Assembly (NCBI GenBank): GCA_001548435.1
Contig: AP017308.1
Coordinates: forward strand, 5,837,030 to 5,901,029
Direction: 5' to 3'
Origin: Leptolyngbya sp. NIES-3755
Lineage (GTDB): Bacteria; Cyanobacteriota; Cyanobacteriia; Leptolyngbyales; Leptolyngbyaceae
DNA length: 64,000 nt
In this document: positions 36,971 through 45,517 of the stretch, piece after piece
Position numbering within the stretch: the stretch's first letter is position 1
Layout of the letters: each line of letters opens with the position of its first letter
Notes under the pieces: generated by a model
The model's database searches: none
Told to the model about the DNA's origin: nothing
The model's input: the letters and a program-made list of their open reading frames with translations, nothing else
Translations under genes and position numbers: made by a program

Positions 36971-37246
36971 ATGACGGCTCGACAACCCCGTTACCTCAAG
37001 GAAGAGTTTGCCCGACGCGGTGATGAAATTTATGAAACTCAGGTGCGCTCCCAAGTTGAAGAGGGCAACAACGGCAAAATTGTGGCGATCGACATCGAAA
37101 CCGGAGCCTTTGAGGTAGCAGACGAAATCTTGACTGCAACTGATCGCTTATTTGAGCGCATTCCAGATGCCCAACCTTGGATCGTTTGGATTGGGTATCG
37201 CGCTGTTCATCGCTTTGGCGCACGGAGTTTGAAAAAGTCTGTATGA
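36971..37246 (+). CDS. Small protein upstream of a retropepsin-like gene
   Basis: 91 aa. It contains a compact beta segment GKIVAIDIETGAFEVADEI and the end QPWIVWIGYRAVHRFG. In cyanobacteria such proteins sit directly ahead of clan AA aspartic protease genes, as here, with ATGA overlap. The pair behaves like a two-gene accessory module; whether it is toxin-antitoxin-like is unknown. Confidence 0.75.
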   Translation: MTARQPRYLKEEFARRGDEIYETQVRSQVEEGNNGKIVAIDIETGAFEVADEILTATDRLFERIPDAQPWIVWIGYRAVHRFGARSLKKSV

Positions 37247-37613
37247 TGCACGGTGTTGTAAGTTCAAGCTGTGAGGCAACCATTTCGCTGGTCGTTAGCA
37301 ACACAAATCGTCAAACCCAATTGATTGATACCGTTATTGATACAGGTTATACAGGGTTCCTAAGTCTACCGCGTGAAATTATTGTTGCTCTGAACTTGCC
37401 TTGGACGGTATCGATCGTGGAACATTGGGTGATGGTAGCGAAGTCACTTTTGAAGTGTATGCCGCAACTATCATCTGGGACGGGCAATATCGAAACATCC
37501 CTGTCAATGAAGCGGAGACTGATCCGCTAGTTGGGATGAGTTTACTGTATGGCTACGACTTGTGTATTCGGGCAGTGGAAGGTGGTAACGTCACCATCAA
37601 GCCTGTTGAGTAA
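37243..37613 (+). pseudogene. Clan AA (retropepsin-like) aspartic protease, frameshifted
   Basis: The first part reads TQLIDTVIDTGYTGFLSLP, the Asp-Thr-Gly active-site motif of retropepsin-like proteases. The expected second half (RGTLGDGSEVTFEVYAAT, then LVGMSLLYGYDLCI) continues in another frame after about 37400-37425. A single base gain or loss would explain it. Start overlaps the previous stop (ATGA). It may be a real pseudogene or a sequence error. Confidence 0.8.
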
Positions 37614-37850
37614 TTGAAAGTCTCTCTCGTTGCATCATTTCACACTCATCCCAATACTGGAGGCGATTATCTTCAAGAGCCAAGTGAAACCGATAAGCGT
37701 GCTGTGAGAGATGATCCTGATTTGAAGGAAGATTCTTACGTGGGCGAGTTTGTCCTCTCTCAGGCAAAAATCTACTGGATTGAACCGAATGGACAAGTCA
37801 GTGAGGTCGGAGATACATCGTTGATTTTGGGTTTACAGAGTGGCGATTAA
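37614..37850 (+). pseudogene. Fragment of a DUF4329/JAB-like toxin-tip domain
   Basis: 78 codons from a TTG directly after the protease stop. VASFHTHPNTGGDY followed by EPSETDKRAVRDD and SYVGEF... IYWIEPNGQVSEV resembles the C-terminal DUF4329/JAB-like domain found at the end of polymorphic toxins, whose HxHP is a metal or catalytic motif. The N-terminal carrier is absent, so it is most likely a displaced toxin tip, not a complete gene. Confidence 0.6.
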
Positions 37851-37852
37851 TT

Positions 37853-38122
37853 ATGAGTGTAGCGTTGAGTCCAGATGTGCTTCAAGATGATGTTGCTGTC
37901 ACGATCGCTCGTGTGATTGCGTCTGCCAATAAACGCGCCCGCGAATTGAATGTTGATGTCATGCAAAGTATCATTAGTCTAACTCAGCACCCTCAGGATG
38001 GTCGCTGGGTATGGCGAGTGAACTATGGAGCGAAAGAGTATATTGGGCGGCGAGGTGGAGATTTAATGGTTGAGGTTAATCCAGAAGATGCAAGTATTCA
38101 GAGAGTACTTTGGGGTCAATAG
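37853..38122 (+). CDS. Small protein downstream of the toxin tip, possible immunity protein
   Basis: 89 aa, alpha then beta (ARVIASANKRARELNVD; GRWVWRVNYGAKEYIGRRGGDLMVEV). It begins 2 bp after the toxin-tip fragment, exactly where immunity genes lie. No family recognised; the immunity role is inferred from position only. A hairpin with attC-like ends follows 8 bp after the stop. Confidence 0.62.
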   Translation: MSVALSPDVLQDDVAVTIARVIASANKRARELNVDVMQSIISLTQHPQDGRWVWRVNYGAKEYIGRRGGDLMVEVNPEDASIQRVLWGQ

Positions 38123-38130
38123 GTGAGCGC

Positions 38131-38215
38131 GGTCTAACAATCCCAATGCAGCACGAGCAGAGTCTTCGCGCTTCGTTTCGGGCTTTCTCGTCGTCACTGA
38201 TTGGGGACGTTAGCC
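38131..38215. repeat. Imperfect palindrome with attC-like ends
   Basis: CTAAC (38134-38138) and GTTAG (38209-38213) close an 80-bp imperfect hairpin with inner paired blocks (AATCCCAAT against ATTGGGGA, ACGAGCAGAG against CTTTCTCGT). It starts immediately after the small putative immunity gene and its right arm replaces the natural C terminus of the truncated MFS gene. GTCTAAC fits the attC RYYYAAC half; GTTAGCC has one mismatch to GTTRRRY. No integrase in the window. Confidence 0.45.
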
Positions 38216-38790
38216 CACGTGGTCAGTTGAATCGTTAGCCAGGAAAAGCGGTGTAGGTAAACGGTAGAAAACCGACTCAGTGCGATCGCTCCAGCAAAGA
38301 GGCTCAAAAATAGAATCGATTGATCTTCTGGCAATCTAAAAACTTCGCTGTTAAACGTTGGCAACCAAGATTTAAACCCAAGCTCTAACATTCCATATAG
38401 TGCAGCACTTCCCATCGCAACCCAAACGAAGGGAGAGTGAAACAGCATTCCCATCTGTGCAAAACTTGGTTTCTCAGTAGTCGAAATTGCTTCTCGATCA
38501 TTCAGCGTTGTTCTAATTAGCAACACAACCGCGATCGACATCAATCCTGCAATCATCCAGAAAGCACTTCGCCAAGTCCCGCGCTGTATCATCCAGGAAA
38601 ACAATAATGGATCCGCCAGCGATCCGATCACATAAGCACCTTCAACTCGATTCATTAAGGTTACATGAGTGTTTGGTGTTCGAGCAATCAGTCCAATCGT
38701 AGAATACACAGACAGTCTGCTCACAGCATGACTAAATCCTCCGATCGCGAACAGCAGCAAAATCGCCTCAGATATTTGAAACGCTTGCAT
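38194..38790 (-). pseudogene. Truncated MFS transporter
   Basis: About 199 codons, half the length of a major facilitator transporter. The fragment has five to six hydrophobic helices including the RVEGAYVIGSLADPLLFSW region; both the N-terminal two to three helices and the C-terminal half are missing. The last residues (LTTWANVPNQ) are encoded by the hairpin arm. Its ATG overlaps the stop of the upstream aldo/keto reductase. Confidence 0.75.
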
Positions 38791-39827
38791 CAAGGAGCAG
38801 GATTTGGATACTGAGTGTAAACTTCTTCGATGTCTTTCAAAATCTCTTGAGTTAGTTCTATATCCACGCTGTCAATATTTTCCCGCAGTTGCTCTAATTT
38901 GGTTGCACCAATGATCGTGCTGCTAACAAACCAACGGCTTCGCACAAATGCCAATGCTAATGCGGTTGGACTGAGATTGTGCTGTCGGGCAACTTCCGCA
39001 TAAGCCGCTACTGCTTCATTCACTCTGGGTTTAAGATAGCGTTGACCAAATCGCTCAAACAACGTAATTCGAGTAGTACCCGGATCACTCGTCAAGTATT
39101 TCCCCGATAGAAAGCCAAACGCTAGAGGACTATAAGCTAATAAGCCAACATTCTCACGATAAGAAGCTTCTGCCAGTGCAGAATCAAACACACGATTGAG
39201 CAGATTGTAAGCATTCTGAATCGAAACGACCTTTGGTAATCCGAGTTGTTTCGCTAGATAGCTAAAGGTCGTTACCCCCCAAGGCGTTTCATTGCTCAGT
39301 CCTAAGTAGCGAATTTTTCCCGCTTTGATCACATCAGCAAACACTTCGAGTTGTTCAGCGATCGACACTGTTTCCCGTTCTTGTTTCGGATCAAATACGG
39401 TTTGTCCAAAGGTCGGGACATAGCGATCTGCCCAATGAATCTGATACAGATCAATATAATCAGTTTGCAGGCGCTTGAGGCTATCATCGACGGCTTGTTT
39501 AATGTTATCGCGATCGACTTTATTCACGCCATTCCGCACCCACTTAAAGCCCCGTCCCGCTCCGATGATTTTAGTCGCAACAATGATCCGATCGCGCTGC
39601 TGATGTTTGAGCCATTCCCCGATGTAAGTTTCAGTCACGCCATAAGTTTCAGCACGCGGTGGGACGGGGTACATTTCTGCGGCATCAATGAAATTTATCC
39701 CTTGAGCGATCGCGTAATCGAGTTGTTGATGAGCTTGTTCGATCGTGTTTTGCTGTCCAAAGGTCATTGTACCGAGACAAATTTCAGACACTTTGAGTGT
39801 GCTTTCGCCGAGAGGGTTGTATTGCAT
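38790..39827 (-). CDS. Aldo/keto reductase, Tas-like
   Basis: 345 aa, of the longer AKR subgroup that includes E. coli Tas. Hallmarks are LGTMTFG, DAAEMYPVPPRAETYG (catalytic Asp and Tyr), VATKI (Lys), DLYQIHWADRYVPTFG (His) and SSTIIGATKLEQL (cofactor). All catalytic positions are kept, so the gene looks intact although its downstream partner is broken. Confidence 0.92.
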   Translation of the reverse strand: MQYNPLGESTLKVSEICLGTMTFGQQNTIEQAHQQLDYAIAQGINFIDAAEMYPVPPRAETYGVTETYIGEWLKHQQRDRIIVATKIIGAGRGFKWVRNGVNKVDRDNIKQAVDDSLKRLQTDYIDLYQIHWADRYVPTFGQTVFDPKQERETVSIAEQLEVFADVIKAGKIRYLGLSNETPWGVTTFSYLAKQLGLPKVVSIQNAYNLLNRVFDSALAEASYRENVGLLAYSPLAFGFLSGKYLTSDPGTTRITLFERFGQRYLKPRVNEAVAAYAEVARQHNLSPTALALAFVRSRWFVSSTIIGATKLEQLRENIDSVDIELTQEILKDIEEVYTQYPNPAP

Positions 39828-39907
39828 AAGTGGGATTCAAACCTGAAGAGACAATCCATTAAACTTTATCGACGTTACCGGAATCAGAGAAATCGAATCC
39901 GCAAAAA

Positions 39908-40048
39908 TTAACGTTTTGCAATGCCATTCATACAGCAAATTTAGCCAGTTTAACTCGAACTCAAGTGGGTAGACCGGAATCCGGTTGGTACTCATTCCAG
40001 CCTTTGTACGATCGCATTGTTCGAGAAGAACCTGACTTATTAGAGTGA
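39908..40048 (+). pseudogene. 3' remnant of an unidentified coding sequence
   Basis: A 46-codon open stretch ending LARTQ... with the plausible protein end VGRPESGWYSFQPLYDRIV and stop at 40046-40048. It has no start and no upstream continuation, and lies just before the ssu locus on the same strand. I read it as the tail of a deleted gene, perhaps part of the former sulfonate operon; the identity is unknown. Confidence 0.4.
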
Positions 40049-40127
40049 ACGATGCGATCGAGCAAATCTTACAAAAACTTGGAAAACTCCGATTTCTCAT
40101 TTGTTGAACTACGCTGGAGGCTATTCA

Positions 40128-40754
40128 ATGACCGATTCACGACACGGAATTCATCTCAAACTGGAAGGATTAAGGAAATCTTTCCACACTCAGGAGGTGC
40201 TACGAGGAATTGACCTCGAAGTTTTGCCAGGGCAGTTTGTCGCGATCGTCGGTCGAAGCGGTTGTGGCAAAAGTACAATTCTTCGCTTGGTTTCCGCCCT
40301 CGATTCTCCGACGGATGGCAGTATTCTGCTCGATGGTCAACGATCGCGCAAGCTCAATCCTGATGTTCGCATTATGTTCCAGGATTCGCGTCTGCTCCCT
40401 TGGCAGCGAGTGATCGACAATGTAGAAGTTGGATTGATTGCTCTCAAAGATCAAGCATCCGCACTGCATAAACAAAAAGCAAGAGAAGGACTGGCATCGG
40501 TTGGACTTGCCGATCGAGTAATCTTGATCGAAGACGGTCAAGTTGGGTTAGATGTCCCGATCAATTTACCGCATCCTCGGCAACGGGGCAATCCAACGTT
40601 CGCCAAAACAGTAGAAGACTTAGTGCAGCGGCTGTTAGGTAAAACGAAGCAGGGATACGATCGAGAAAAAGAGTTGGCAGCAGTAGCTTCTGAAGATGGG
40701 CTAGAGGAAACTCGCACACGGCTCGATGATTTGCTGAAGCAGGAACAATCCTGA
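40128..40754 (+). pseudogene. ssuB: SsuB-like ABC ATPase with internal in-frame deletion
   Basis: The sequence starts like the ATPase of aliphatic sulfonate uptake: Walker A GRSGCGKST, Q-loop MFQDSRLLPW, then GLADR. It jumps at once to VILIEDGQVGLDVPI, which belongs after the H-loop. The ABC signature LSGGQ, Walker B and switch His (about 80 residues) are missing without loss of frame. ATP hydrolysis is therefore not possible. The C-terminal tail is normal. Start taken at ATG 40128. Confidence 0.82.
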
Positions 40755-40887
40755 TTGTTCTCAAAATTTGTCCGTTTCTCTGAGTCAAGTGATGAGGTGA
40801 GCCTCTTACCTCATTTTTCTTCGATTAGCAGAGAGCGGTAGTTCGTTGATTCAATTCACCCTTTTAGCATAAGGAGAACCTATCCCG

Positions 40888-42003
40888 GTGAAAGGTTTAA
40901 TAGAAAAATTTGCAGTATGGAAACGACTGCGATTCACACGTCGCGCAGCTTTGTTCCTCGTTGGTTACTTCCTGATTCTTTCAACCACCTTAGAAAGCTG
41001 CAATTCAAATCCAACGACTCAGCAACTTGCCGCTTCACCGAGTGCTGCCGTTAGCACGAACACCCCTGGAAGCGCTCCTAGTGGTGATGTGAAAGAAGTC
41101 CGCGTTGTTCGCTCTAAACAACTAACGTCGGTCGCAGTTCTGGAAAAGCAGGGCACATTAGATAAAGCATTAGAACCATTAGGATTCAAGGTCAAATGGT
41201 CTGAGTTTACTGCTGGACCTCAGCAACTTGAGGCACTTAAAGTTGGTGCATTAGATATCGTCTCTACCGCAGAATCTCCTCCAATTTTTGCTCAAGCTTC
41301 TGGAACGCCATTGGTTTATTTAGCAACCACACCGCACAATGGAAAGCCTGTTGCATTGTTAGTTCCGAAAGATTCACCTGCACAACCGATCGCTGATCTT
41401 AAAGGTAAGAAGATTGCGTTTCAAAAAGCTTCGATCGGTCACTATCTACTCGTAAAAGCTCTGGAGAAGGCAGGATTAAAGCTCGATGATGTCGAATCGG
41501 TATTCCTGCCGCCGCCCGATGCCAATGTTGCTTTTACTCAAGGCAGAGTCGATGGCTGGTTTATTTGGGACCCGTTCATCACTAGAACCGAGAAAGCGGG
41601 GACTGGACGAGTGTTGCTCGACGGTGAAAACCTGCGGGATACCACAAGCTTCTATTCGACCAATCGGGACTTCTACAAAGCCCATCCTGATGTGATTAAG
41701 GTATTCTTTGAAGAATTGCAAAAAGCAGAGATTTGGACACGAGATCATCGCAAAGAAGTTTCGCAATTGTTGGCTCCAGTGACTCAACTTTCCCCAGACA
41801 TTCTGGAAACCATGCACGGAAAGTACGAGTATGGACTGCGCCCAATCACTGAGCAGATCATTACGAAACAGCAAGAGGTTGCAGACTTGTGGTACAACCT
41901 GAAGCTTGTGCCGAAAAAAGTAGATGTTCGCGAAGGATTCCTAACCGCTGAGGAGTATGCAAAGATTACTCCAAAAGAAGTTCTGACTGCCAAAGTATCC
42001 TAG
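40888..42003 (+). CDS. ssuA: Aliphatic sulfonate/nitrate-type ABC substrate-binding lipoprotein
   Basis: 371 aa, GTG start with a strong AAGGAGAA site. A hydrophobic N-terminal helix ends in a lipobox-like STTLESC. The rest is the SsuA/TauA fold (KQLTSVAVLEKQGTLDKAL, DIVSTAESPPIFAQASGTP, PDANVAFTQGRVDGWFIWDPF). It is the only full-length gene of its transporter: ssuB lacks catalytic motifs and ssuC is a stub, so it may now be non-functional or borrowed by another transporter. Confidence 0.88.
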   Translation: MKGLIEKFAVWKRLRFTRRAALFLVGYFLILSTTLESCNSNPTTQQLAASPSAAVSTNTPGSAPSGDVKEVRVVRSKQLTSVAVLEKQGTLDKALEPLGFKVKWSEFTAGPQQLEALKVGALDIVSTAESPPIFAQASGTPLVYLATTPHNGKPVALLVPKDSPAQPIADLKGKKIAFQKASIGHYLLVKALEKAGLKLDDVESVFLPPPDANVAFTQGRVDGWFIWDPFITRTEKAGTGRVLLDGENLRDTTSFYSTNRDFYKAHPDVIKVFFEELQKAEIWTRDHRKEVSQLLAPVTQLSPDILETMHGKYEYGLRPITEQIITKQQEVADLWYNLKLVPKKVDVREGFLTAEEYAKITPKEVLTAKVS

Positions 42004-42106
42004 TGTTCTCGATGTCGGAGCGCGGTAGCTTTGCTCCATGCAGTGTTCGCACAGTACCCCGATTCTTTGCAAGCGACTTGTTTTAACATCCTCATCGGAG
42101 TGTCCT

Positions 42107-42337
42107 ATGGCTCAACAATCATTAAGGCTAGACTCTTTCAAGCCGATACTCAACGATTCCCGCGTTCGTGCATTACTGCCGTGGGCGTTTCCAGTGTTGC
42201 TCATTATCCTTTGGCAAATCCTTTCAGCAACTGGAGTCATTCCAGCGAGAGTGTTGCCTTCACCGCTCAGCGTATTAACCATCTCAACCAGGGCATCTAA
42301 AAACCGTTCTATTTTCCCACAAAATACACAGGTCTAG
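42107..42337 (+). pseudogene. ssuC: SsuC-like permease stub
   Basis: About 54 codons match the N terminus of an ABC permease (one helix ALLPWAFPVLLIILWQILSA, then LPSPLSVL), after which the frame runs into unrelated residues and stops. Over 200 residues of the permease are missing. The next 600 bp are a histidine kinase remnant, so a deletion has joined the two genes. Confidence 0.8.
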
Positions 42338-42950
42338 AACAGGACCCGGATTTGGCACGATCGCAGCAAGACTATGCAGATCTGCAAGCAGAACGCGATC
42401 GCATTGCCGCAACCGTGAGGGCAAATGAAGCATTAAAACGTAGTCTGAATCAGCTTGCAGGAGATCGTCAACTCGATGCCTTGCTCGGTTACGTTGTTCG
42501 AGAAGCATTACAACTGCTACAGGGGGCTTGCGCTCAAGTGTTTTTGTTTGATGCAGTTTCTAATACGATGACTTCTTCGATTGGAGTCGATCGCGAAGGA
42601 AATGTCCTTGCCGCTCCAGGTTTAACTCAAGGAACACCGATGGAACAGCCCTTCCCAGCAAACATTACAAAGGCATGGGAGCGAGTGATAAACCATCGAG
42701 GATCACTCTATTTTGATATCGAACAGGAAAATTTGGCAAGGTAAGGACTGACCGAAGCGCGACGATCCGTTTGGCTACTTTATGACAATGCGGTAACGGC
42801 TGACAATTTGCCGAATTCGCTTAATCATGTCGTTGAGCAAATGACCTGCAATGCGCCTGCTCATATCACTTTGAACGTTGAAGGAACACCTTACAGTCTA
42901 GAAACAGCGATCGTCACCTCAAGCACTGTTCCGCATCATCGTGATCAGTA
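42331..42950 (+). pseudogene. Collapsed histidine kinase (GAF plus DHp remnant)
   Basis: The first piece (42331-42744) reads LARSQQDYADLQAERDR and a GAF domain (QLDALLGYVVREALQLLQGA). A second piece (42745-42950) reads GLTEARRSVWLLYDN... LNHVVEQM, the region just after the phospho-His of NarL-type kinases. The His, the PAS entry and the ATPase domain are missing. It cannot be a working kinase. Confidence 0.75.
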
Positions 42951-42961
42951 GGAACGTAGTT

Positions 42962-43879
42962 TTAAGTTTCTTGACTGATGCGATAAGCTTTAGGTGATAA
43001 TCCTGTGCATTGACGGAAACATTTCCCAAGATGGCTATGGCTGCTAAAACCACAGAGCATTGCAATTTCCATAATCGGAAGTTGGCTTCGTTTAAGGAGA
43101 TGTTTCGCTCGTTCAACTCGTTGCTCAATCACGTACTGATGCGGTGAAACTCCGATCGCTTGCTTAAACAGACGGCTAAAGTGAAAATGACTCATCCGAG
43201 TTAGTTCAGCAAGCTCAAAAATCTTAATCTCTTGAGCTAAATGCTCATTCACATAATCTGCAATTTGCAGGAGTTGGCGATCGCTTAATCCTCCCTCACA
43301 CAATTCAGTTTGCGGTTCTGTGGCGGAGAAGTGTCTGAGTAACTGAATCATCAGCGCATTTGCAAGAGAATCGACATATCGCTGTCCTGCTAAACCCTCG
43401 TTTTTCAGTTCATCAAGTAGCATCAAGCTAATCTGCTCAACTTGAAGGTGACGCACTCGAAACTTTGGCAGTAACTCAAGGCGATCGACATTCAGATCCG
43501 TTTCCACTTGAGCGAGTTCCTTAAAACAATCAGGATTGATCTGAATCCGAACATAATGATCTGCTCGCTGCCACTGCCAGAAGAAAGGATGACCCGCCGG
43601 AACAATGCAAATATCACCTTTAGTACAGGGACTATGGTGCTGACGTTCCCCTACGACCTGAAGAAGATGAGAAGGAGCAGAATTAAGCGACACACAAACG
43701 GTATGGGTTGTTAAGCTTTCATATTCCTCTTGACCCGGAAAGGCTTGAATTTCCTCAACTAAGATGTTTTCCCACTCTTGAACTTTTCTGGAGTGAATGC
43801 TAGAAGCACGTTCTGGAGAAGAATTAGTAACTTTCGAGGATGGAATCACCGAAGTCAACGAGTTCTGTGTACCATTCAT
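42962..43879 (-). CDS. AraC-family transcriptional regulator
   Basis: About 305 aa from the ATG at 43879 (the frame runs to 43924). An N-terminal cupin-like sensor (CIVPAGHPFFWQWQ) is followed by a double helix-turn-helix (about last 100 residues): AELTRMSHFHFSRLFKQAIG and ERAKHLLKRSQLPIMEIAMLCGFSSHSHLGKCFRQ. It is divergent from a MATE exporter, which it probably controls. It closes the degenerate zone. Confidence 0.88.
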   Translation of the reverse strand: MNGTQNSLTSVIPSSKVTNSSPERASSIHSRKVQEWENILVEEIQAFPGQEEYESLTTHTVCVSLNSAPSHLLQVVGERQHHSPCTKGDICIVPAGHPFFWQWQRADHYVRIQINPDCFKELAQVETDLNVDRLELLPKFRVRHLQVEQISLMLLDELKNEGLAGQRYVDSLANALMIQLLRHFSATEPQTELCEGGLSDRQLLQIADYVNEHLAQEIKIFELAELTRMSHFHFSRLFKQAIGVSPHQYVIEQRVERAKHLLKRSQLPIMEIAMLCGFSSHSHLGKCFRQCTGLSPKAYRISQET

Positions 43880-44030
43880 TGCGCTACTCCATCTGAGAGA
43901 AGGGGGTTTCAGCTTATTTGGCAAATTGCCGCACGATTCTGATAGTCAAGCAGAATCAGAGTAGCGGCAGATGCTTAAATTTTCATAGATTCTAGATCGT
44001 TCACTCGCCCAAAGACAAGGAAGCAGTGCA

Positions 44031-45443
44031 ATGGTCATGGAGAAATCAGCTCGATCGAGCGTTGGTACGGAAGTCCGGGAGTTTGCCAAACTTGCAGTCC
44101 CGCTTGCGGGCGCTCAAGTTGCCCAAGCCGCTGTTGGGTTTGTTGATACGCTGATGATGGGACATCTAGGCGCAGAAAGTCTCGCGGCTGGTGGATTAGC
44201 AGCTTCTGTGTTTCAGCTTGTCCTCAATACCACCAGTGGGATTGTCATGGCTGTGAGTCCATTAGTGGCTGAGGCGTATGGCGCAGGAAGAAAAACACAA
44301 GTCGAACAAATTGCTCGACAGGGATTGTGGCTCTCTATCCTGATCGGTATTCCAATGATGGCGGTGATTAGTCATCTAAATTCGGTCATGCTCCATTTAG
44401 GGCAGGCTGAACGAACGGTCATGATGGCGGATGGTTATCTCGACTATATTCTGTGGGGCTTCTTCCCCGCGATCGGGTTTGCGATGCTGCGCGGCTATGT
44501 CTCTGCACTCTCACAAGCTCGACCCGTGATGATGATTGTGGTGCTTGGAACGATCGTGAACATCATCGGGAACTACGTTCTGGGTTATGGAAAATATGGG
44601 TTTCCGCGTATGGAGTTGGCAGGGTTAGGACTCGCTAGTGGACTAAGCTTCTGGGTGATGTTTGTCGCTTTGTTCCTTTACACCTGCAAAAATCGAACTT
44701 TGGCAGAGTATCCATTTTGGCGCGAGTTTCATCGACTCAGACCACAAATTCTCTGGCAGCTTGTTGTCGTTGGCATCTCGATCGCTGTTACGATCGCAGT
44801 CGAGTATGGATTATTCACAGCGGTCACGTTCTTTATGGGTGCATTAGGGACTGAAACGCTGGCGGCTCATCAAACGGTCTATCAAACTATTTTCCTGCTG
44901 TTTATGGTGCCGCTGGGAATGTCTTATGCGGCGACGGTGCGGGTGGGACAATGGCTAGGACAGCACGATCGCACTGGAACCAGACGGGCTGGATATGTCA
45001 GTGTCGCGGCTGTTGCTGGATTTATGGCGCTGACAGCGATCGGCTTGCTGCTATTCCGCCAGCAGATTATTGGGATTTACTTAGACCTGAATGATCCAGA
45101 AGCAATCCGTGTGATCAGCCTTGCGATTCCGATGCTCATGATTGGCGCACTGGCTCAATTTTTGGATGGGATTCAACGAGTGGCGATGGGTGCCTTGTAT
45201 GGGCTACAAGATGCCCGCGCTCCGATGATTTTGAGCATTGTTAGCTTCTGGGGAATTGGGTTAACCAGTGGCTATGTTCTAGGATTCCAGATGGGATTCG
45301 GCGGGATTGGATTGTGGGTTGGACAATCGATCGGTGTAGCAGTTGCAGGTATCATTTTCCTCTGGCGGTTTCATCATCAGACTTCACCGAAAAAGTTTGC
45401 TCAATTAAAGCCAAGCACCACACCCTCCCATCATCACCATTAG
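44031..45443 (+). CDS. MATE-family multidrug/toxin efflux transporter
   Basis: 470 aa with twelve hydrophobic segments in two homologous halves (AKLAVPLAGAQVAQAAVGFVDT and LAHxT-type segments near AAHQTVYQTIFLLF). Members export cationic drugs or metabolites using Na+ or H+. The His-rich end (PSHHHH) is notable. Divergent from an AraC regulator; followed by an antiporter after a hairpin. Confidence 0.92.
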   Translation: MVMEKSARSSVGTEVREFAKLAVPLAGAQVAQAAVGFVDTLMMGHLGAESLAAGGLAASVFQLVLNTTSGIVMAVSPLVAEAYGAGRKTQVEQIARQGLWLSILIGIPMMAVISHLNSVMLHLGQAERTVMMADGYLDYILWGFFPAIGFAMLRGYVSALSQARPVMMIVVLGTIVNIIGNYVLGYGKYGFPRMELAGLGLASGLSFWVMFVALFLYTCKNRTLAEYPFWREFHRLRPQILWQLVVVGISIAVTIAVEYGLFTAVTFFMGALGTETLAAHQTVYQTIFLLFMVPLGMSYAATVRVGQWLGQHDRTGTRRAGYVSVAAVAGFMALTAIGLLLFRQQIIGIYLDLNDPEAIRVISLAIPMLMIGALAQFLDGIQRVAMGALYGLQDARAPMILSIVSFWGIGLTSGYVLGFQMGFGGIGLWVGQSIGVAVAGIIFLWRFHHQTSPKKFAQLKPSTTPSHHHH

Positions 45444-45455
45444 CTGATATGTCGT

Positions 45456-45488
45456 GGGGTTCTTAATTTCAGTATTCAAGAGAACCCC
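45456..45488 (+). terminator. Hairpin between MATE and antiporter genes
   Basis: GGGGTTCT (45456-45463) pairs exactly with AGAACCCC (45481-45488), 17-nt loop, followed by GATTTTG. It follows the MATE stop by 12 bp. It may terminate or attenuate before the antiporter. Confidence 0.5.
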
Positions 45489-45517
45489 GATTTTGAACTG
45501 TGAATGGAGTCGTAAAC

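Noticed and set aside
39351-39911. Plus-strand ORF of 186 codons over the Tas-like reductase
   Set aside because: Opposite to an intact, motif-complete gene; no ribosome site or family signal.
42031-42300. Plus-strand ORF of 89 codons overlapping ssuC stub
   Set aside because: The permease motif is in the neighbouring frame; this one has none.
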